38,662 nucleotides of DNA from an uncultured Acetobacteraceae bacterium (GCA_903918315.1 CAIXEA010000169.1:1-38662); one strand, 5' to 3'; shown: positions 9,624-17,720, counted from the first letter of the stretch. A program made the numbers and translations. Notes: generated from the letters alone by a model not told the origin.

Positions 9624-11318
9624 ATGAGCAGCCTGAAAACCGACCCCGCCCGCTTTGAAGTGGTGAAGAACGCGCTCTTCGCGGCGGCGGAGGAAATGAA
9701 GATCGTCCTCGCCAAGACCGCTTACTCGCCCTTGCTGAAAGTCGCGGGCGATTATTCCTGCGGCATTTTCGACACCGCCGGGAACATGGTGGCGCAGGGG
9801 CCGGATTTGCCGATCCATCTCGGGTCGATGCCGGATGCGGTGCGGGCGATCGTGCGGGCGTTTCCCGATGTCGCACCGGGCGACGTGTTCATCCACAACG
9901 ACCCCTATGATGGTGGGTCGCATTTGCCGGATGTGAATGTCGTCGCCCCCGCGTTTCATGCCGGGCGCTTACTGGGCTTTGGCTGCGTGCGCGCGCATTG
10001 GCCCGATATTGGCAGTGCCACGCCCGGCTCTTATGGCGCGGTGACCGAGATTTATGGGGAGGGCCTGCGCCTCCCGCCTATCCGTCTGTATCGCGATGGC
10101 AAACCCGATCCGGCGATCGAAGCGATCATTTTCGCCAATGTCCGAACCCCGGCGGAACGGCTCGGCGATCTGCGTGCGCAGGTGGCCGCCAATTGGCGCG
10201 GCACGCAACGTATGGCCGAACTCGCGGCCAAATACGGCACCGAATCCCTGCTGCAGATCATGACTGAGGTGCTGGATTACTCCGAAACCATGATGCGCGC
10301 CGCCCTGCGCGCGCTCCCGGATGGAGAGGCGACATTCACCGATATCTTCGACGGCGACGGGGTGATCACACCGGGCGCGTCGACGGATGAGACGTTCTCG
10401 GTCACGCTGCGGGTGGAAAAGCGGGGCGATACGATCCTGGTGGATTTCGCGGGATCCGATCCGGCGGTCGCGGGACCGATGAACGCGCCGCTGACGGTCA
10501 CGGCCTCGGGCGTTTACTGCGCGCTGAAGATGATCGCGGATCCCGGCAGCCTGATTCCCCCGAATTCCGGCGCCTGGCGGCCGGTGACGGTGCTGGCCCC
10601 GCCGGGTTGCGTGGTCAACGCGCAACACCCTTCACCCGTGGTTTATGCCAATCATGAAGTATCGCACCGCGTGGCGGACATGGTGATGGCGGCGCTGTTC
10701 GCGATCGCACCCGGGCAGGTGATGGCGGGATCGCAGGGCACCTCGGCCGTGATCACCTTCGGCGGGATCGATTACCGGTCCGGCGATCGGTACGTCAGCT
10801 ACGAATCGGTCAAAGGCGGATTCGGGGCGCGCCCGACGAAAGACGGCATCAACGCGGTGGCCAGCACGGTATCGAACATGAGCAACACGCCCATCGAGAT
10901 CATCGAAATGAGCTTCCCGCTGCGGGTCGAAGAGTATGCGATCGTGCCCGATAGCGGCGGGGCAGGGCGGTATCGCGGCGGGCTGGGCGTGCGCCGGGTC
11001 TGGCGGGTGCTGGCACGGCCCTCGCAGGCCGCGGTGTGCTGTGAGCGGGCGGTGACCCCGCCTTTTGGTCTCGATGGGGGGCTGGATGGGGCGCCGGCTT
11101 TGGTGACGCTGACGCCGCCGGATGGCGATCCTCGCGTCCTCAACAGCAAGGGCGGATTCCTGGTGCCCCCCGGTTCGCTGGTGATGTTGCAGGCGCCGGG
11201 GTCAGGCGGTTACGGCGATCCGGCTTTGCGTGACAGGGCAGCCCTTTGCGAAGACCTGCTGGACGGCTACGTTACCCCCGCTGCCGCGCGCCGGGATTAT
11301 GGCTACGAGCCCGTCTGA
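9624..11318 (+). CDS. Hydantoinase B/oxoprolinase-family subunit (HyuB-like), orphan
   Basis: This 564-residue protein is a typical HyuB-like subunit. The opening DPARFEVVKNALFAAAEEM, the segment AKTAYSPLLKVAGDYSCGIFD, VAQGPDLPIHLGSMP and HNDPYDGGSHLPDVNV are family hallmarks. The late glycine-rich PPGSLVMLQAPGSGGYGDP is the usual C-terminal signature. Such proteins work with a HyuA ATPase subunit to open hydantoins or 5-oxoproline or to carboxylate ketones (acetone and acetophenone carboxylases). No HyuA gene is in the window, so either the partner is elsewhere or the protein acts alone. The ATG at 9624 is preferred because relatives start a few residues before DPARF. A GTG at 9594 would overlap the kinase stop. 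It follows the kinase on the same strand with 26 bases between, so read-through is likely. Confidence 0.85.
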   Translation: MSSLKTDPARFEVVKNALFAAAEEMKIVLAKTAYSPLLKVAGDYSCGIFDTAGNMVAQGPDLPIHLGSMPDAVRAIVRAFPDVAPGDVFIHNDPYDGGSHLPDVNVVAPAFHAGRLLGFGCVRAHWPDIGSATPGSYGAVTEIYGEGLRLPPIRLYRDGKPDPAIEAIIFANVRTPAERLGDLRAQVAANWRGTQRMAELAAKYGTESLLQIMTEVLDYSETMMRAALRALPDGEATFTDIFDGDGVITPGASTDETFSVTLRVEKRGDTILVDFAGSDPAVAGPMNAPLTVTASGVYCALKMIADPGSLIPPNSGAWRPVTVLAPPGCVVNAQHPSPVVYANHEVSHRVADMVMAALFAIAPGQVMAGSQGTSAVITFGGIDYRSGDRYVSYESVKGGFGARPTKDGINAVASTVSNMSNTPIEIIEMSFPLRVEEYAIVPDSGGAGRYRGGLGVRRVWRVLARPSQAAVCCERAVTPPFGLDGGLDGAPALVTLTPPDGDPRVLNSKGGFLVPPGSLVMLQAPGSGGYGDPALRDRAALCEDLLDGYVTPAAARRDYGYEPV

Positions 11319-11371
11319 GGCACGATCGCGCCCAAACCGCATGACGCGGTATCAACCGAAGGGAAACGCAT

Positions 11372-11620
11372 ATGTCCGAATCATTGCCGGTGATGGCCCA
11401 GAAAGGGTCCTACAAGGTCGAAGTCGAAGCGGGGAAGTCCTATTGGTGGTGTTCCTGCGGCAAGAGCCGCAAGCAGCCGTTCTGCGACGGGTCGCACAAG
11501 GGCAGCACGTTCAGCCCCCTGAAATTTGAGGCGGAAACCTCGGGTGTTGTCAGCTTCTGCGGCTGCAAGATCACCGGCAAGGCGCCGCGCTGCGACGGCT
11601 CGCACAAGAATATCCCCTGA
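11372..11620 (+). CDS. Double CDGSH-type iron-sulfur protein
   Basis: This 82-residue protein carries two CDGSH iron-sulfur motifs. The first has Cys27, Cys29, Cys38 and His42 (CSCGKSRKQPFCDGSH). The second has Cys63, Cys65, Cys74 and His78 (CGCKITGKAPRCDGSH). Each motif is the three-Cys/one-His ligand set for a [2Fe-2S] cluster. The arrangement is that of the monomeric MiNT/CISD3 class rather than the membrane-anchored mitoNEET class; no signal or membrane segment is seen. Such proteins take part in cluster transfer or redox sensing, but no bacterial role is firm. A GAAGGG ribosome-binding site precedes the ATG. The gene stands alone between hyuB (53 bases upstream) and a convergent hypothetical gene, with a hairpin 31 bases after its stop. 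Confidence 0.93.
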   Translation: MSESLPVMAQKGSYKVEVEAGKSYWWCSCGKSRKQPFCDGSHKGSTFSPLKFEAETSGVVSFCGCKITGKAPRCDGSHKNIP

Positions 11621-11651
11621 ACGGTTAGGCTTTTCGCCCGACCTGGCGTGG

Positions 11652-11675
11652 ATGGCCGTCCTTTGGGATGGCCAT
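11652..11675. terminator. Hairpin between convergent genes, probable terminator
   Basis: ATGGCCGTCC-TTTG-GGATGGCCAT forms a 10-bp stem with one G-U pair and a 4-base loop. It lies 31 bases after the CDGSH gene stop and before the end of the convergent hypothetical gene. It is followed by TTCCGTTTCG, a poor U-tract, so termination may be only partial or factor-assisted. Confidence 0.5.
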
Positions 11676-11734
11676 TTCCGTTTCGAATACGGACAAATAT
11701 CGCTGTTCGACCCGCCCGATTTTTCGCCCTTCGC

Positions 11735-12271
11735 TCAGTGCCGCCGCGTGCCGCCGCCGGCGTTGCCGATGCGGGCCATGGTGGGTGCGGCCTCCGCGAT
11801 GCGCGGGGCTGCCCTTGGCCCGGGGCGGTTGCCTGGGGCATGGCCGAAGGTGTTGGCATATCCCTCCCGGTGCCAACGGGGCGGCGGTGGCAGGCCCACA
11901 TAAACCGGGACGAAGACCAAGGGCAGATCGACGGCCTCTGTACCTTTACCGTTGCTATGGGGCGCGATGGAGGCGCTGCCCGTGGGGGTGATGACCCGCG
12001 GCAGGGCCGGCGCCGGGACAACCGGCGTGGGTGTGGTGACGTTCGGCAAAGCCACCGCGCGCGGCTGCGCCCCCGGTTGCGGCAATGGCCCCGACTCCGC
12101 AATCGACTCCGCAATCGCGATCGGCTCCCCGGCCGGGGCCCGCGCCGCGACGGCAACTGGCGGGACCGCGACAGCGCCTGGCAGCGTGTTCGGCAGGACA
12201 CTGAAGGCGAAGAGACTGCCGCTGCCAATGACAGCGGCCCCGATTACAAGTTCAGCCAAACTCAGTGCCAT
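11735..12271 (-). CDS. Hypothetical proline/alanine-rich protein with N-terminal membrane anchor
   Basis: This 178-residue product starts with a hydrophobic helix (about residues 3-28), which may be a signal anchor or an uncleaved signal peptide. A long low-complexity region rich in Pro, Ala and Val follows, then a short denser segment (VDLPLVFVPVYVGLPPPPRWHREGY) and a Gly/Arg/Ala-rich tail. I recognise no family. The ATG at 12271 is taken; a GTG one codon earlier is possible. A TATAGT on the minus strand (12292-12297) lies about 20 bases upstream and could be a -10. The protein probably sits in the inner membrane with a disordered periplasmic tail. Its composition is what a chance frame in GC-rich DNA can also produce, so the gene itself is only moderately supported, chiefly by the hydrophobic start and the lack of any competing gene. 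Confidence 0.45.
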   Translation of the reverse strand: MALSLAELVIGAAVIGSGSLFAFSVLPNTLPGAVAVPPVAVAARAPAGEPIAIAESIAESGPLPQPGAQPRAVALPNVTTPTPVVPAPALPRVITPTGSASIAPHSNGKGTEAVDLPLVFVPVYVGLPPPPRWHREGYANTFGHAPGNRPGPRAAPRIAEAAPTMARIGNAGGGTRRH

Positions 12272-12362
12272 CACGCCGCCCCCGGGCCGTTACTATAGAA
12301 AGCATAAAGGGTGCGATGATTTGGGCAAGCGCCCGCGCGACTGAAACCAGGCACCGGTATGA

Positions 12363-13601
12363 CTATTCCGCCGCCGCCCGCGTCTTCAAATCCGTAGAAT
12401 ACCGCAGATGCACCGGTGCATTCGCTTCCCATGGATCATTCAGACCGAGGCTCTTGCCGTATTCCTTGATGGCCGGCATCACTTCCCCACAGAGCAGCTT
12501 GATGCAGCGTTGGCGGTCCTCACGGCTGACATTGCCGTCATTGGCCCAGATGCCCATGATCCCGGGCCTTGTGTTCTGGACGATGTATTTCAGCTTTTCG
12601 ATCACCTGATCCGGCGTGCCGGCCACGATCATGGTCGATGCGATCTGTTCTTCGAAGCTCGGGTTCCCGCGCGGATTGGCCGATCGGCCGGTGGCAAACT
12701 GCACGAAGCCGCGCCGGCCGGACGGGGAGAAATAGCCCGACGGATTGGCCCAGACGGGATGCGCGAGGCCGGTGAACTCGCCCTGCATCCACATAAATTC
12801 GCGGGCGTTCTTCAGCGCCTTTTCCTCGGTATCCTGGACATGCACGCGGATGAGGTAGCCGAAATTCTCCGGCCCGGCCGTGTAGCCGCAATCGGCGGCG
12901 GTGTCGGAATACTGTTTCCAGATTTCCTTGGTGTGGTCGATGGACGTGTTCAGCGCGATGTAGGGATAGCGCTGCTGCGCGGTCCAGGTGATGGTCTCCT
13001 TCGACAGCACGCCCGGCACCCAGACGCGGGGATAGGGCTTCTGCATCGGCACCGCCCAGGGATTGACCACGCGATGCTGGTAATGCGTGCCCTCCCAGCG
13101 GAACGGCCCAGGCTCGGACCAGATCTTCTGGACCAGATCGTGCGCCTCGATGAAGCGTTCACGGTTGAAGGCCGGATTGACGCCGGACGCCAGCTGCTCC
13201 TGCCCGCCGCCGCGCACGAAGCCCGGCACCAGACGGCCTTTGGAGATCATGTCGATCATGGCCAGCTCTTCGGCCATGCGGATCGGATTATCGCAGAGCG
13301 GCAGGGGATTGCCGAGGATGACGATCTTCACCCGCCTGGTGGTCGCTGCCAGGATACTGGCGAAAATATTGGTCTTGGCCTGCATGCAGAATGGCGCATT
13401 ATGATGCTCATTCAGCATAATCCCATCGGCGCCGTATTCTTCCGCCAGCAGATAGTCTTCAAGGTATTCGTTGTACAGCCGGCTGCCCTCATTGGGGTCG
13501 AAATGGCTGTTGGAGAAGGTGAGCGCGGTGGCGCCGTAGGCGAGGCCGGCCTTGGCATCGTAGGCCGACATTGGTTGCTCGGTGAAATACATCATATGCA
13601 T
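12363..13601 (-). CDS. LLM-class flavin-dependent oxidoreductase
   Basis: This 412-residue protein belongs to the bacterial luciferase-like monooxygenase superfamily. Signs are the barrel start (FTEQPMSAYDA), the conserved GADGIMLNEHHNAPF, the strand ILGNPLPLCDNPIRMAEELAMIDMISKGRL with VRGGGQEQ, and the late AGTPDQVIEKL. Such enzymes use reduced FMN (or F420) to oxygenate or oxidise organic substrates, usually with a separate flavin reductase, which is not seen here. It is the last gene of a three-gene minus-strand unit, starting 13 bases after the hydrolase-fold gene. Its GGAGG ribosome-binding site lies beside the stop codon of that gene, so translation of the two is probably linked. With the Baeyer-Villiger enzyme upstream it suggests breakdown of a ketone or cyclic terpenoid-like compound, but the substrate is not readable from sequence. 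Confidence 0.88.
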   Translation of the reverse strand: MHMMYFTEQPMSAYDAKAGLAYGATALTFSNSHFDPNEGSRLYNEYLEDYLLAEEYGADGIMLNEHHNAPFCMQAKTNIFASILAATTRRVKIVILGNPLPLCDNPIRMAEELAMIDMISKGRLVPGFVRGGGQEQLASGVNPAFNRERFIEAHDLVQKIWSEPGPFRWEGTHYQHRVVNPWAVPMQKPYPRVWVPGVLSKETITWTAQQRYPYIALNTSIDHTKEIWKQYSDTAADCGYTAGPENFGYLIRVHVQDTEEKALKNAREFMWMQGEFTGLAHPVWANPSGYFSPSGRRGFVQFATGRSANPRGNPSFEEQIASTMIVAGTPDQVIEKLKYIVQNTRPGIMGIWANDGNVSREDRQRCIKLLCGEVMPAIKEYGKSLGLNDPWEANAPVHLRYSTDLKTRAAAE

Positions 13602-13614
13602 GGCGTGGCCTCCT

Positions 13615-14394
13615 TCAACTGGCGTTGACGAAATGGGTGACGCGTCTGGCGACTTCGGCGGGCTTTTCCATTTCCGCGAAATGGCCGCAGGCCGCGATCG
13701 TGGTCATTGTCGCATTCCACAACGACCTGGTATAAACATGCCCCGCGCTGATCGGCACGATCCTGTCATCATCGCCCCAGATCACCAATGTAGGCGACCG
13801 CACGCCACCCAGCAGATGCGGCAGGGTCTGGCTGTACATGTAGGGCTTCCATGCGGTGCGGAAGCTCATCTCACGGCAGATGTCCCATTGTTCCAGCTGA
13901 TCGACGCTGATGCCGCCGAAGACGGCCTCAAACGCCGCCTGATCATGGAAGCCCGATCGAGGATAATCGATATACGAAACAATGGCCTGATCGGCTATAT
14001 CGCCTTCGGGCGGCTTGATGCCCATCGGCGCCACCAGTACCAGGGACCGGAAGGTGGATGGCGACTGCGATGCCATTTCCGCCGCGATCCAACCGCCGAA
14101 ACCAAGCCCGACGATCGAAACGTCGCGCGCGCCCAACTCGGTCAACAGCCAGGCGGTCATGGCAGCGATATCGCGCGGATGGCGCAGCCATTGCGGCCGT
14201 TCCGATTTGCCCCATCCGGGATGGTGCGGAACGATGACATCGAACTGCGCCGCGAGCGCATCGTAGAAGGGCAGCCGATCGGGCGTGCCGATGTCGTGAT
14301 GGAGGACCAGGACAGTGGGCCCGGTCCCCGCGCGTGAGACATGGATTTTACATCCGGCGATTTCGTTGACCGTGTCGGTCCAGACGATGCTCAT
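13615..14394 (-). CDS. Alpha/beta-hydrolase-fold protein lacking the catalytic nucleophile
   Basis: This 259-residue protein has the whole alpha/beta-hydrolase plan. It has an early strand and oxyanion loop (VLVLHHDIG), the nucleophile elbow at 96-101, an acid region WGDDDRIVP (Asp208-210) and a late histidine in ACGHFAEMEKP (His238). The elbow reads G-L-G-F-G-G, so the position normally held by Ser, Asp or Cys is Gly98 (codon GGT at 14103-14101). The acid and His remain. A classical ester hydrolase would need the nucleophile, so the protein may use a different chemistry, bind a product, or support the two oxygenases beside it. It lies between the Baeyer-Villiger and luciferase-like genes on the same strand. 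A perfect hairpin covers its ribosome-binding site. Family fold is certain; activity is open. Confidence 0.85.
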   Translation of the reverse strand: MSIVWTDTVNEIAGCKIHVSRAGTGPTVLVLHHDIGTPDRLPFYDALAAQFDVIVPHHPGWGKSERPQWLRHPRDIAAMTAWLLTELGARDVSIVGLGFGGWIAAEMASQSPSTFRSLVLVAPMGIKPPEGDIADQAIVSYIDYPRSGFHDQAAFEAVFGGISVDQLEQWDICREMSFRTAWKPYMYSQTLPHLLGGVRSPTLVIWGDDDRIVPISAGHVYTRSLWNATMTTIAACGHFAEMEKPAEVARRVTHFVNAS

Positions 14395-14399
14395 CCTCT

Positions 14400-14431
14400 C
14401 TCCCCCTCAGATTTTTTTCGCTGAGGGGGAG
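14400..14431 (-). promoter_or_regulatory. 11-bp perfect hairpin masking the hydrolase ribosome-binding site
   Basis: On the message strand CTCCCCCTCAG, a 10-base A-rich loop and CTGAGGGGGAG form a perfect 11-bp stem ending 5 bases before the ATG at 14394. The downstream arm contains AGGGGGAG at -13 to -6, the only Shine-Dalgarno-like sequence. Folding would therefore hide it. The hairpin also sits in the 91-base gap after the monooxygenase gene and could act as an mRNA end or processing barrier. It has no U-tract after the stem, so it is not a standard terminator in this direction. Confidence 0.65.
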
Positions 14432-14485
14432 GATACTCACGGGAATTACCGCTTGTCCAACAGGAACCGGGCGCGCGCCCGCCTG

Positions 14486-16126
14486 TTATCGGCTCATCAC
14501 AAAGCCTTCATAGTCGTTCGCTGCCACGGCATCGCAGCGCTTCTTGTAGCCGGCGAAGCCGCCGACATAGGGCATGAATACCCGCGGCTTGCCCGGGATG
14601 TTGGCGCCCACGTACCAGGAATTCGCGAGCGGATAGAGCGTGCTGTCGGCGACGTCGTTGACGTGCTGCACCCAGTTGCGTTCGGCTTCCAGGCTGGGTT
14701 CGATGCGGTGCATGCCTCGCGCGCGCATTGCTGTCAGGCAGTCGCCGATCCAGTCCATGTGCTGCTCGATGGCGACGATCATCTGGGTTTTGACCGAAGG
14801 GCTGCCGGGGCCGGTGATGGTGAACATGTTCGGGAAACCCGCCACCATCAGGCCCAGATAGGTGGTCGGGCCACCGTCCCATTTTTCCGCCAGGGTCGGG
14901 CCGTTGCCGACGCGGATGTCGATTTCTTTCAGCGCGCCGGTCATGGCGTCAAAGCCGGTGGCGAAGACGATGGCGTCGAAGGCGTACTCGGCCTCCGTCG
15001 TCTTCAGCCCGGTCTCGGTCAGTTCCACGATCGGCGTCGCCCTGGCGTTCACCAGGGTTACGTTGTCTCTGTTATAAGTCTCGTAATAATTGGTATCGAG
15101 ACACAGGCGCTTGGTCCCGATCGGATGGTCCTTCGGCGCCAGTAATTCCGCCACCGCCTGGTCCTTGACGATGGAGCGGATTTTGTTGCGCACGAATTCG
15201 GATGCGGTGTCGTTGGCTTCCTTGTTCACCAGCAGGTCGGTGTAGGAATAGAGGAAGCTGATGCTGCCGCCTTCGGCCCATTTGGCTTCATATTGAGCCT
15301 GCCGCTCTTCGGCGGTGACGTCCATGGCGGCCTTGGTGGGGGGCGGGAATCCGGCGATCCCGAACGGGGTTTCATAAGCGGCGGCGCGCCGATCGAGGTA
15401 TTCCGATTTGTGCCGGGTCTCGATGACCGGGTCCATCGGGGCGTTGCGGGCTGGCAGGCTGAAATTGGCGGTGCGCTGGAAGACGTGCAGGTGTTTCGCC
15501 TGTTTAGCGATGATCGGGATCATCTGCACCCCGGACGAACCGGTGCCGATGACGCCCACGCGCAGACCGGTGAAATCCACGCCCTCATGCGGCCAGAGGC
15601 CGGTATGGTACCATTTGCCCTTGAACGTCTCGATGCCCTTAAAGTCGGGCACCCGTGGGGTGGACAAATTGCCCGTCGCCATGATGCAGAACGGCGCGGT
15701 GACGACATCGCCCTTGTCGGTTTTGACGGTCCATTTGTTGGTGCCGAGGTCAAATTCGGCCGAGGTCACGCGGGTATTGAGTTGCACGTCCTTGCGCAGG
15801 TCGAAGCGGTCCGCGACGTGGTTGATGTAAGTCAGGATCTCCGGCTGGTTGCCGTAACGCTCCGGCCAGTGCCATTCCTGCTGAAGGTCATTGTCGAAAG
15901 AATAGGAATATTCGAGGCTTTCGACATCGCAGCGCGCGCCCGGGTAACGGTTCCAGAACCAGGTACCGCCGACATCGCTGCCGGCTTCAAAGGCGCGGGC
16001 CTTCAGGCCGAGTTTCCGAAGGCGGTGCAGCGCATAGAGCCCGCCCAGGCCGCCACCCACCACGATGGCGTCGAGCGCACCGGCGTCGTTCTTGGTTTCC
16101 GGACGCTTTTCCATGACTTCAGACAT
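14486..16126 (-). CDS. Baeyer-Villiger flavin monooxygenase
   Basis: This 546-residue enzyme is a type I Baeyer-Villiger monooxygenase of the cyclohexanone/phenylacetone monooxygenase kind. It has an FAD Rossmann motif GGGLGG (24-29), the family fingerprint FKGKWYHTGLWP (168-179) and an NADPH Rossmann motif GTGSSG (194-199). ATG near 150 (MATGNLSTPRVP) and FATGFDAMTGAL later are also typical. It inserts oxygen next to a carbonyl, turning ketones into esters or lactones with NADPH and O2. It is the first gene of a minus-strand unit with the hydrolase-fold and luciferase-like genes. A GCAGG ribosome-binding site precedes the ATG. A perfect palindrome at 16152-16163 lies 26 bases upstream and may be the operator of a regulator not encoded in this window. 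Substrate range cannot be read from sequence. Confidence 0.93.
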   Translation of the reverse strand: MSEVMEKRPETKNDAGALDAIVVGGGLGGLYALHRLRKLGLKARAFEAGSDVGGTWFWNRYPGARCDVESLEYSYSFDNDLQQEWHWPERYGNQPEILTYINHVADRFDLRKDVQLNTRVTSAEFDLGTNKWTVKTDKGDVVTAPFCIMATGNLSTPRVPDFKGIETFKGKWYHTGLWPHEGVDFTGLRVGVIGTGSSGVQMIPIIAKQAKHLHVFQRTANFSLPARNAPMDPVIETRHKSEYLDRRAAAYETPFGIAGFPPPTKAAMDVTAEERQAQYEAKWAEGGSISFLYSYTDLLVNKEANDTASEFVRNKIRSIVKDQAVAELLAPKDHPIGTKRLCLDTNYYETYNRDNVTLVNARATPIVELTETGLKTTEAEYAFDAIVFATGFDAMTGALKEIDIRVGNGPTLAEKWDGGPTTYLGLMVAGFPNMFTITGPGSPSVKTQMIVAIEQHMDWIGDCLTAMRARGMHRIEPSLEAERNWVQHVNDVADSTLYPLANSWYVGANIPGKPRVFMPYVGGFAGYKKRCDAVAANDYEGFVMSR

Positions 16127-16151
16127 CGATTGACCTGCTTCTCAAGGGAAC

Positions 16152-16163
16152 TACCAGCTGGTA
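16152..16163. promoter_or_regulatory. Perfect 12-bp palindrome upstream of the monooxygenase operon
   Basis: TACCAGCTGGTA equals its reverse complement and lies between the hldE stop (16212) and the monooxygenase ATG (16126), within a short intergenic gap. The form resembles TetR-family half-site pairs. A repressor site here would overlap the promoter or the transcript start of the oxidative operon. No TetR-type gene is in the window, so the link is inferred from position. Confidence 0.45.
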
Positions 16164-16211
16164 TACAAAGCACACCCTTCGGTATTCGCCAAGTGCGAAG
16201 CTGATTCAGAT

Positions 16212-17720
16212 TCAGGACGCTTGATCCGGCTCTGAGCCACGCTCCGGACCCGCCATCCGCCGGATCGTGCCGGTTGTGCTATGGCCCTCCTGCAGGGTGA
16301 CCAGCACGACTTTCCCTCCCCAACTCTGGACCCGATCGCCGCCAACGACCTGATCGACGGTGTAATCGGACCCTTTGACCAGGACATCCGGCCGTAAGGC
16401 CTCGATCATCTGCAGCGGTGTGTCTTCATCGAACAGGGTCACCAGATCGACCGGCGCCATGGACGCCATGACCGTGGCCCGGGCTAATTCATTTTGCAGC
16501 GGCCGGGTTGGGCCTTTCAAACGCTTGACCGAGGCATCGGTGTTCAACGCCACGATCAACCGATCGCAGGCGGCACGGGCTTCATTGAGCAGGCGGACAT
16601 GGCCGGGATGAATGAGGTCAAAGCAGCCATTCGCGAATCCCACAAGTAGGCCCATGCCATGCCAGGCGGCGACCTGGGTTTTGGCCTGCTCCAGCGTTGC
16701 CACTTTGCGGTCGGTCGAAATCAGGCTGCGTAGGTGCAGCGCGCCCAGCAGTTCGGTGCTGGTGACGGTGGCGGTGCCTTGTTTGCCCACCGAGATGCCG
16801 GCGGTCACGTTCGCCAATCGCGCGGCCGTGCGCAAATCGGCGCCCGCACCGAGCGCGACCGCGAGGGCAGCGACCAAGGTGTCTCCGGCGCCGGACACAT
16901 CCGCGACGGCCCGCGCGCGCGTCGGGAGATGCACCGCGGACTGGTTGCGCTGAACGAGCGTGAGACCTTTGGACGAGCGGGTGACCAGGACCGCTTCGCC
17001 GCCGGTTGCGTCCAATGCGGCGCGTCCGGCGCGATCTGCCTCCGCGTCGTGATCCGCTTCGATATGGGTGGCGGTGCGCACCTCATGCTCGTTCGGGGTT
17101 AGGATGGTGGCACCACGATAGGCTCGGAAATCCGGCCTTTTGGGATCAGCGATCAGGACACGCCCCGCCCGGGTCGCGGCAGCCAGGGCGCCGGCGAGCA
17201 CGTCATCGCAGAGAACCCCTTTGGCATAATCGGACAGGACGACGATGTCTGTGCGCGGCAGCAGCGCTTCGACCCGGGCGAGCACGGCGGCGGCGGTGGT
17301 TGGGTCGAGGGGCGTTGTGACCTCTTCGTCCAGGCGCAGCAACTGATGCGCGCCGGCCATGAAGCGGGTTTTGGCGGTAGTGGGGCGATCCGGCGCCACG
17401 ACCAGCGCGGGCTCAATGCCGGGCGTCGCGACCAGGAGATCGGCGATCTGGCGTCCGGTTTCGTCATCGCCGACGACCCCGAGCAGGATCGCCTGACCCC
17501 CGAGTGTGGCGATATTCAGGGCCACATTGGCCGCCCCGCCGAGCGTGGCGCGACGGACCTGCGGGCGCAGCACGGGAATGGGGGCTTCGGGGGACATCCG
17601 CGCCACTGCGCCCACGACATAGCGGTCGAGGATGATATCACCCACGACCAGAACCCTGGCGCCGGCAAAATGGCGGACGATATCCGCGAGGTCGGTATCG
17701 CTGCTCTGGTGGTCCGTCAT
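16212..17720 (-). CDS. hldE: Bifunctional heptose-7-phosphate kinase / heptose-1-phosphate adenylyltransferase
   Basis: This 502-residue two-domain enzyme makes ADP-heptose for lipopolysaccharide core or other heptose-containing glycans. The N-terminal ribokinase-like domain (about 15-330) has VVGDIILDRY, LGGAANVA and the catalytic-base motif DVSGAGDT with Asp280. It phosphorylates D-glycero-D-manno-heptose-7-phosphate at C1. The C-terminal nucleotidyltransferase domain (about 355-490) has GCFDLIHPGH (365-374) and VKGSDYTVDQVVGG and adds AMP from ATP. The size equals that of known HldE, so both activities are likely present. AGGAG lies about 7 bases before the ATG. It is divergent from the WY-repeat gene across 211 bases, a stretch where I see no strong motif. 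Its product could feed the GT9 heptosyltransferase-like module of the large enzyme nearby. Confidence 0.95.
   Translation of the reverse strand: MTDHQSSDTDLADIVRHFAGARVLVVGDIILDRYVVGAVARMSPEAPIPVLRPQVRRATLGGAANVALNIATLGGQAILLGVVGDDETGRQIADLLVATPGIEPALVVAPDRPTTAKTRFMAGAHQLLRLDEEVTTPLDPTTAAAVLARVEALLPRTDIVVLSDYAKGVLCDDVLAGALAAATRAGRVLIADPKRPDFRAYRGATILTPNEHEVRTATHIEADHDAEADRAGRAALDATGGEAVLVTRSSKGLTLVQRNQSAVHLPTRARAVADVSGAGDTLVAALAVALGAGADLRTAARLANVTAGISVGKQGTATVTSTELLGALHLRSLISTDRKVATLEQAKTQVAAWHGMGLLVGFANGCFDLIHPGHVRLLNEARAACDRLIVALNTDASVKRLKGPTRPLQNELARATVMASMAPVDLVTLFDEDTPLQMIEALRPDVLVKGSDYTVDQVVGGDRVQSWGGKVVLVTLQEGHSTTGTIRRMAGPERGSEPDQAS

Noticed and set aside
12408-13628. A 406-codon plus-strand frame
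   Set aside because: It is antisense to the luciferase-like monooxygenase gene, which has strong motifs throughout.
14400-14431. Rho-independent terminator after the Baeyer-Villiger gene
   Set aside because: In the direction of transcription the stem is followed by AGAGGATGAG, not a U-tract. The T-run seen on the plus strand is the loop. Masking of the ribosome-binding site fits better.
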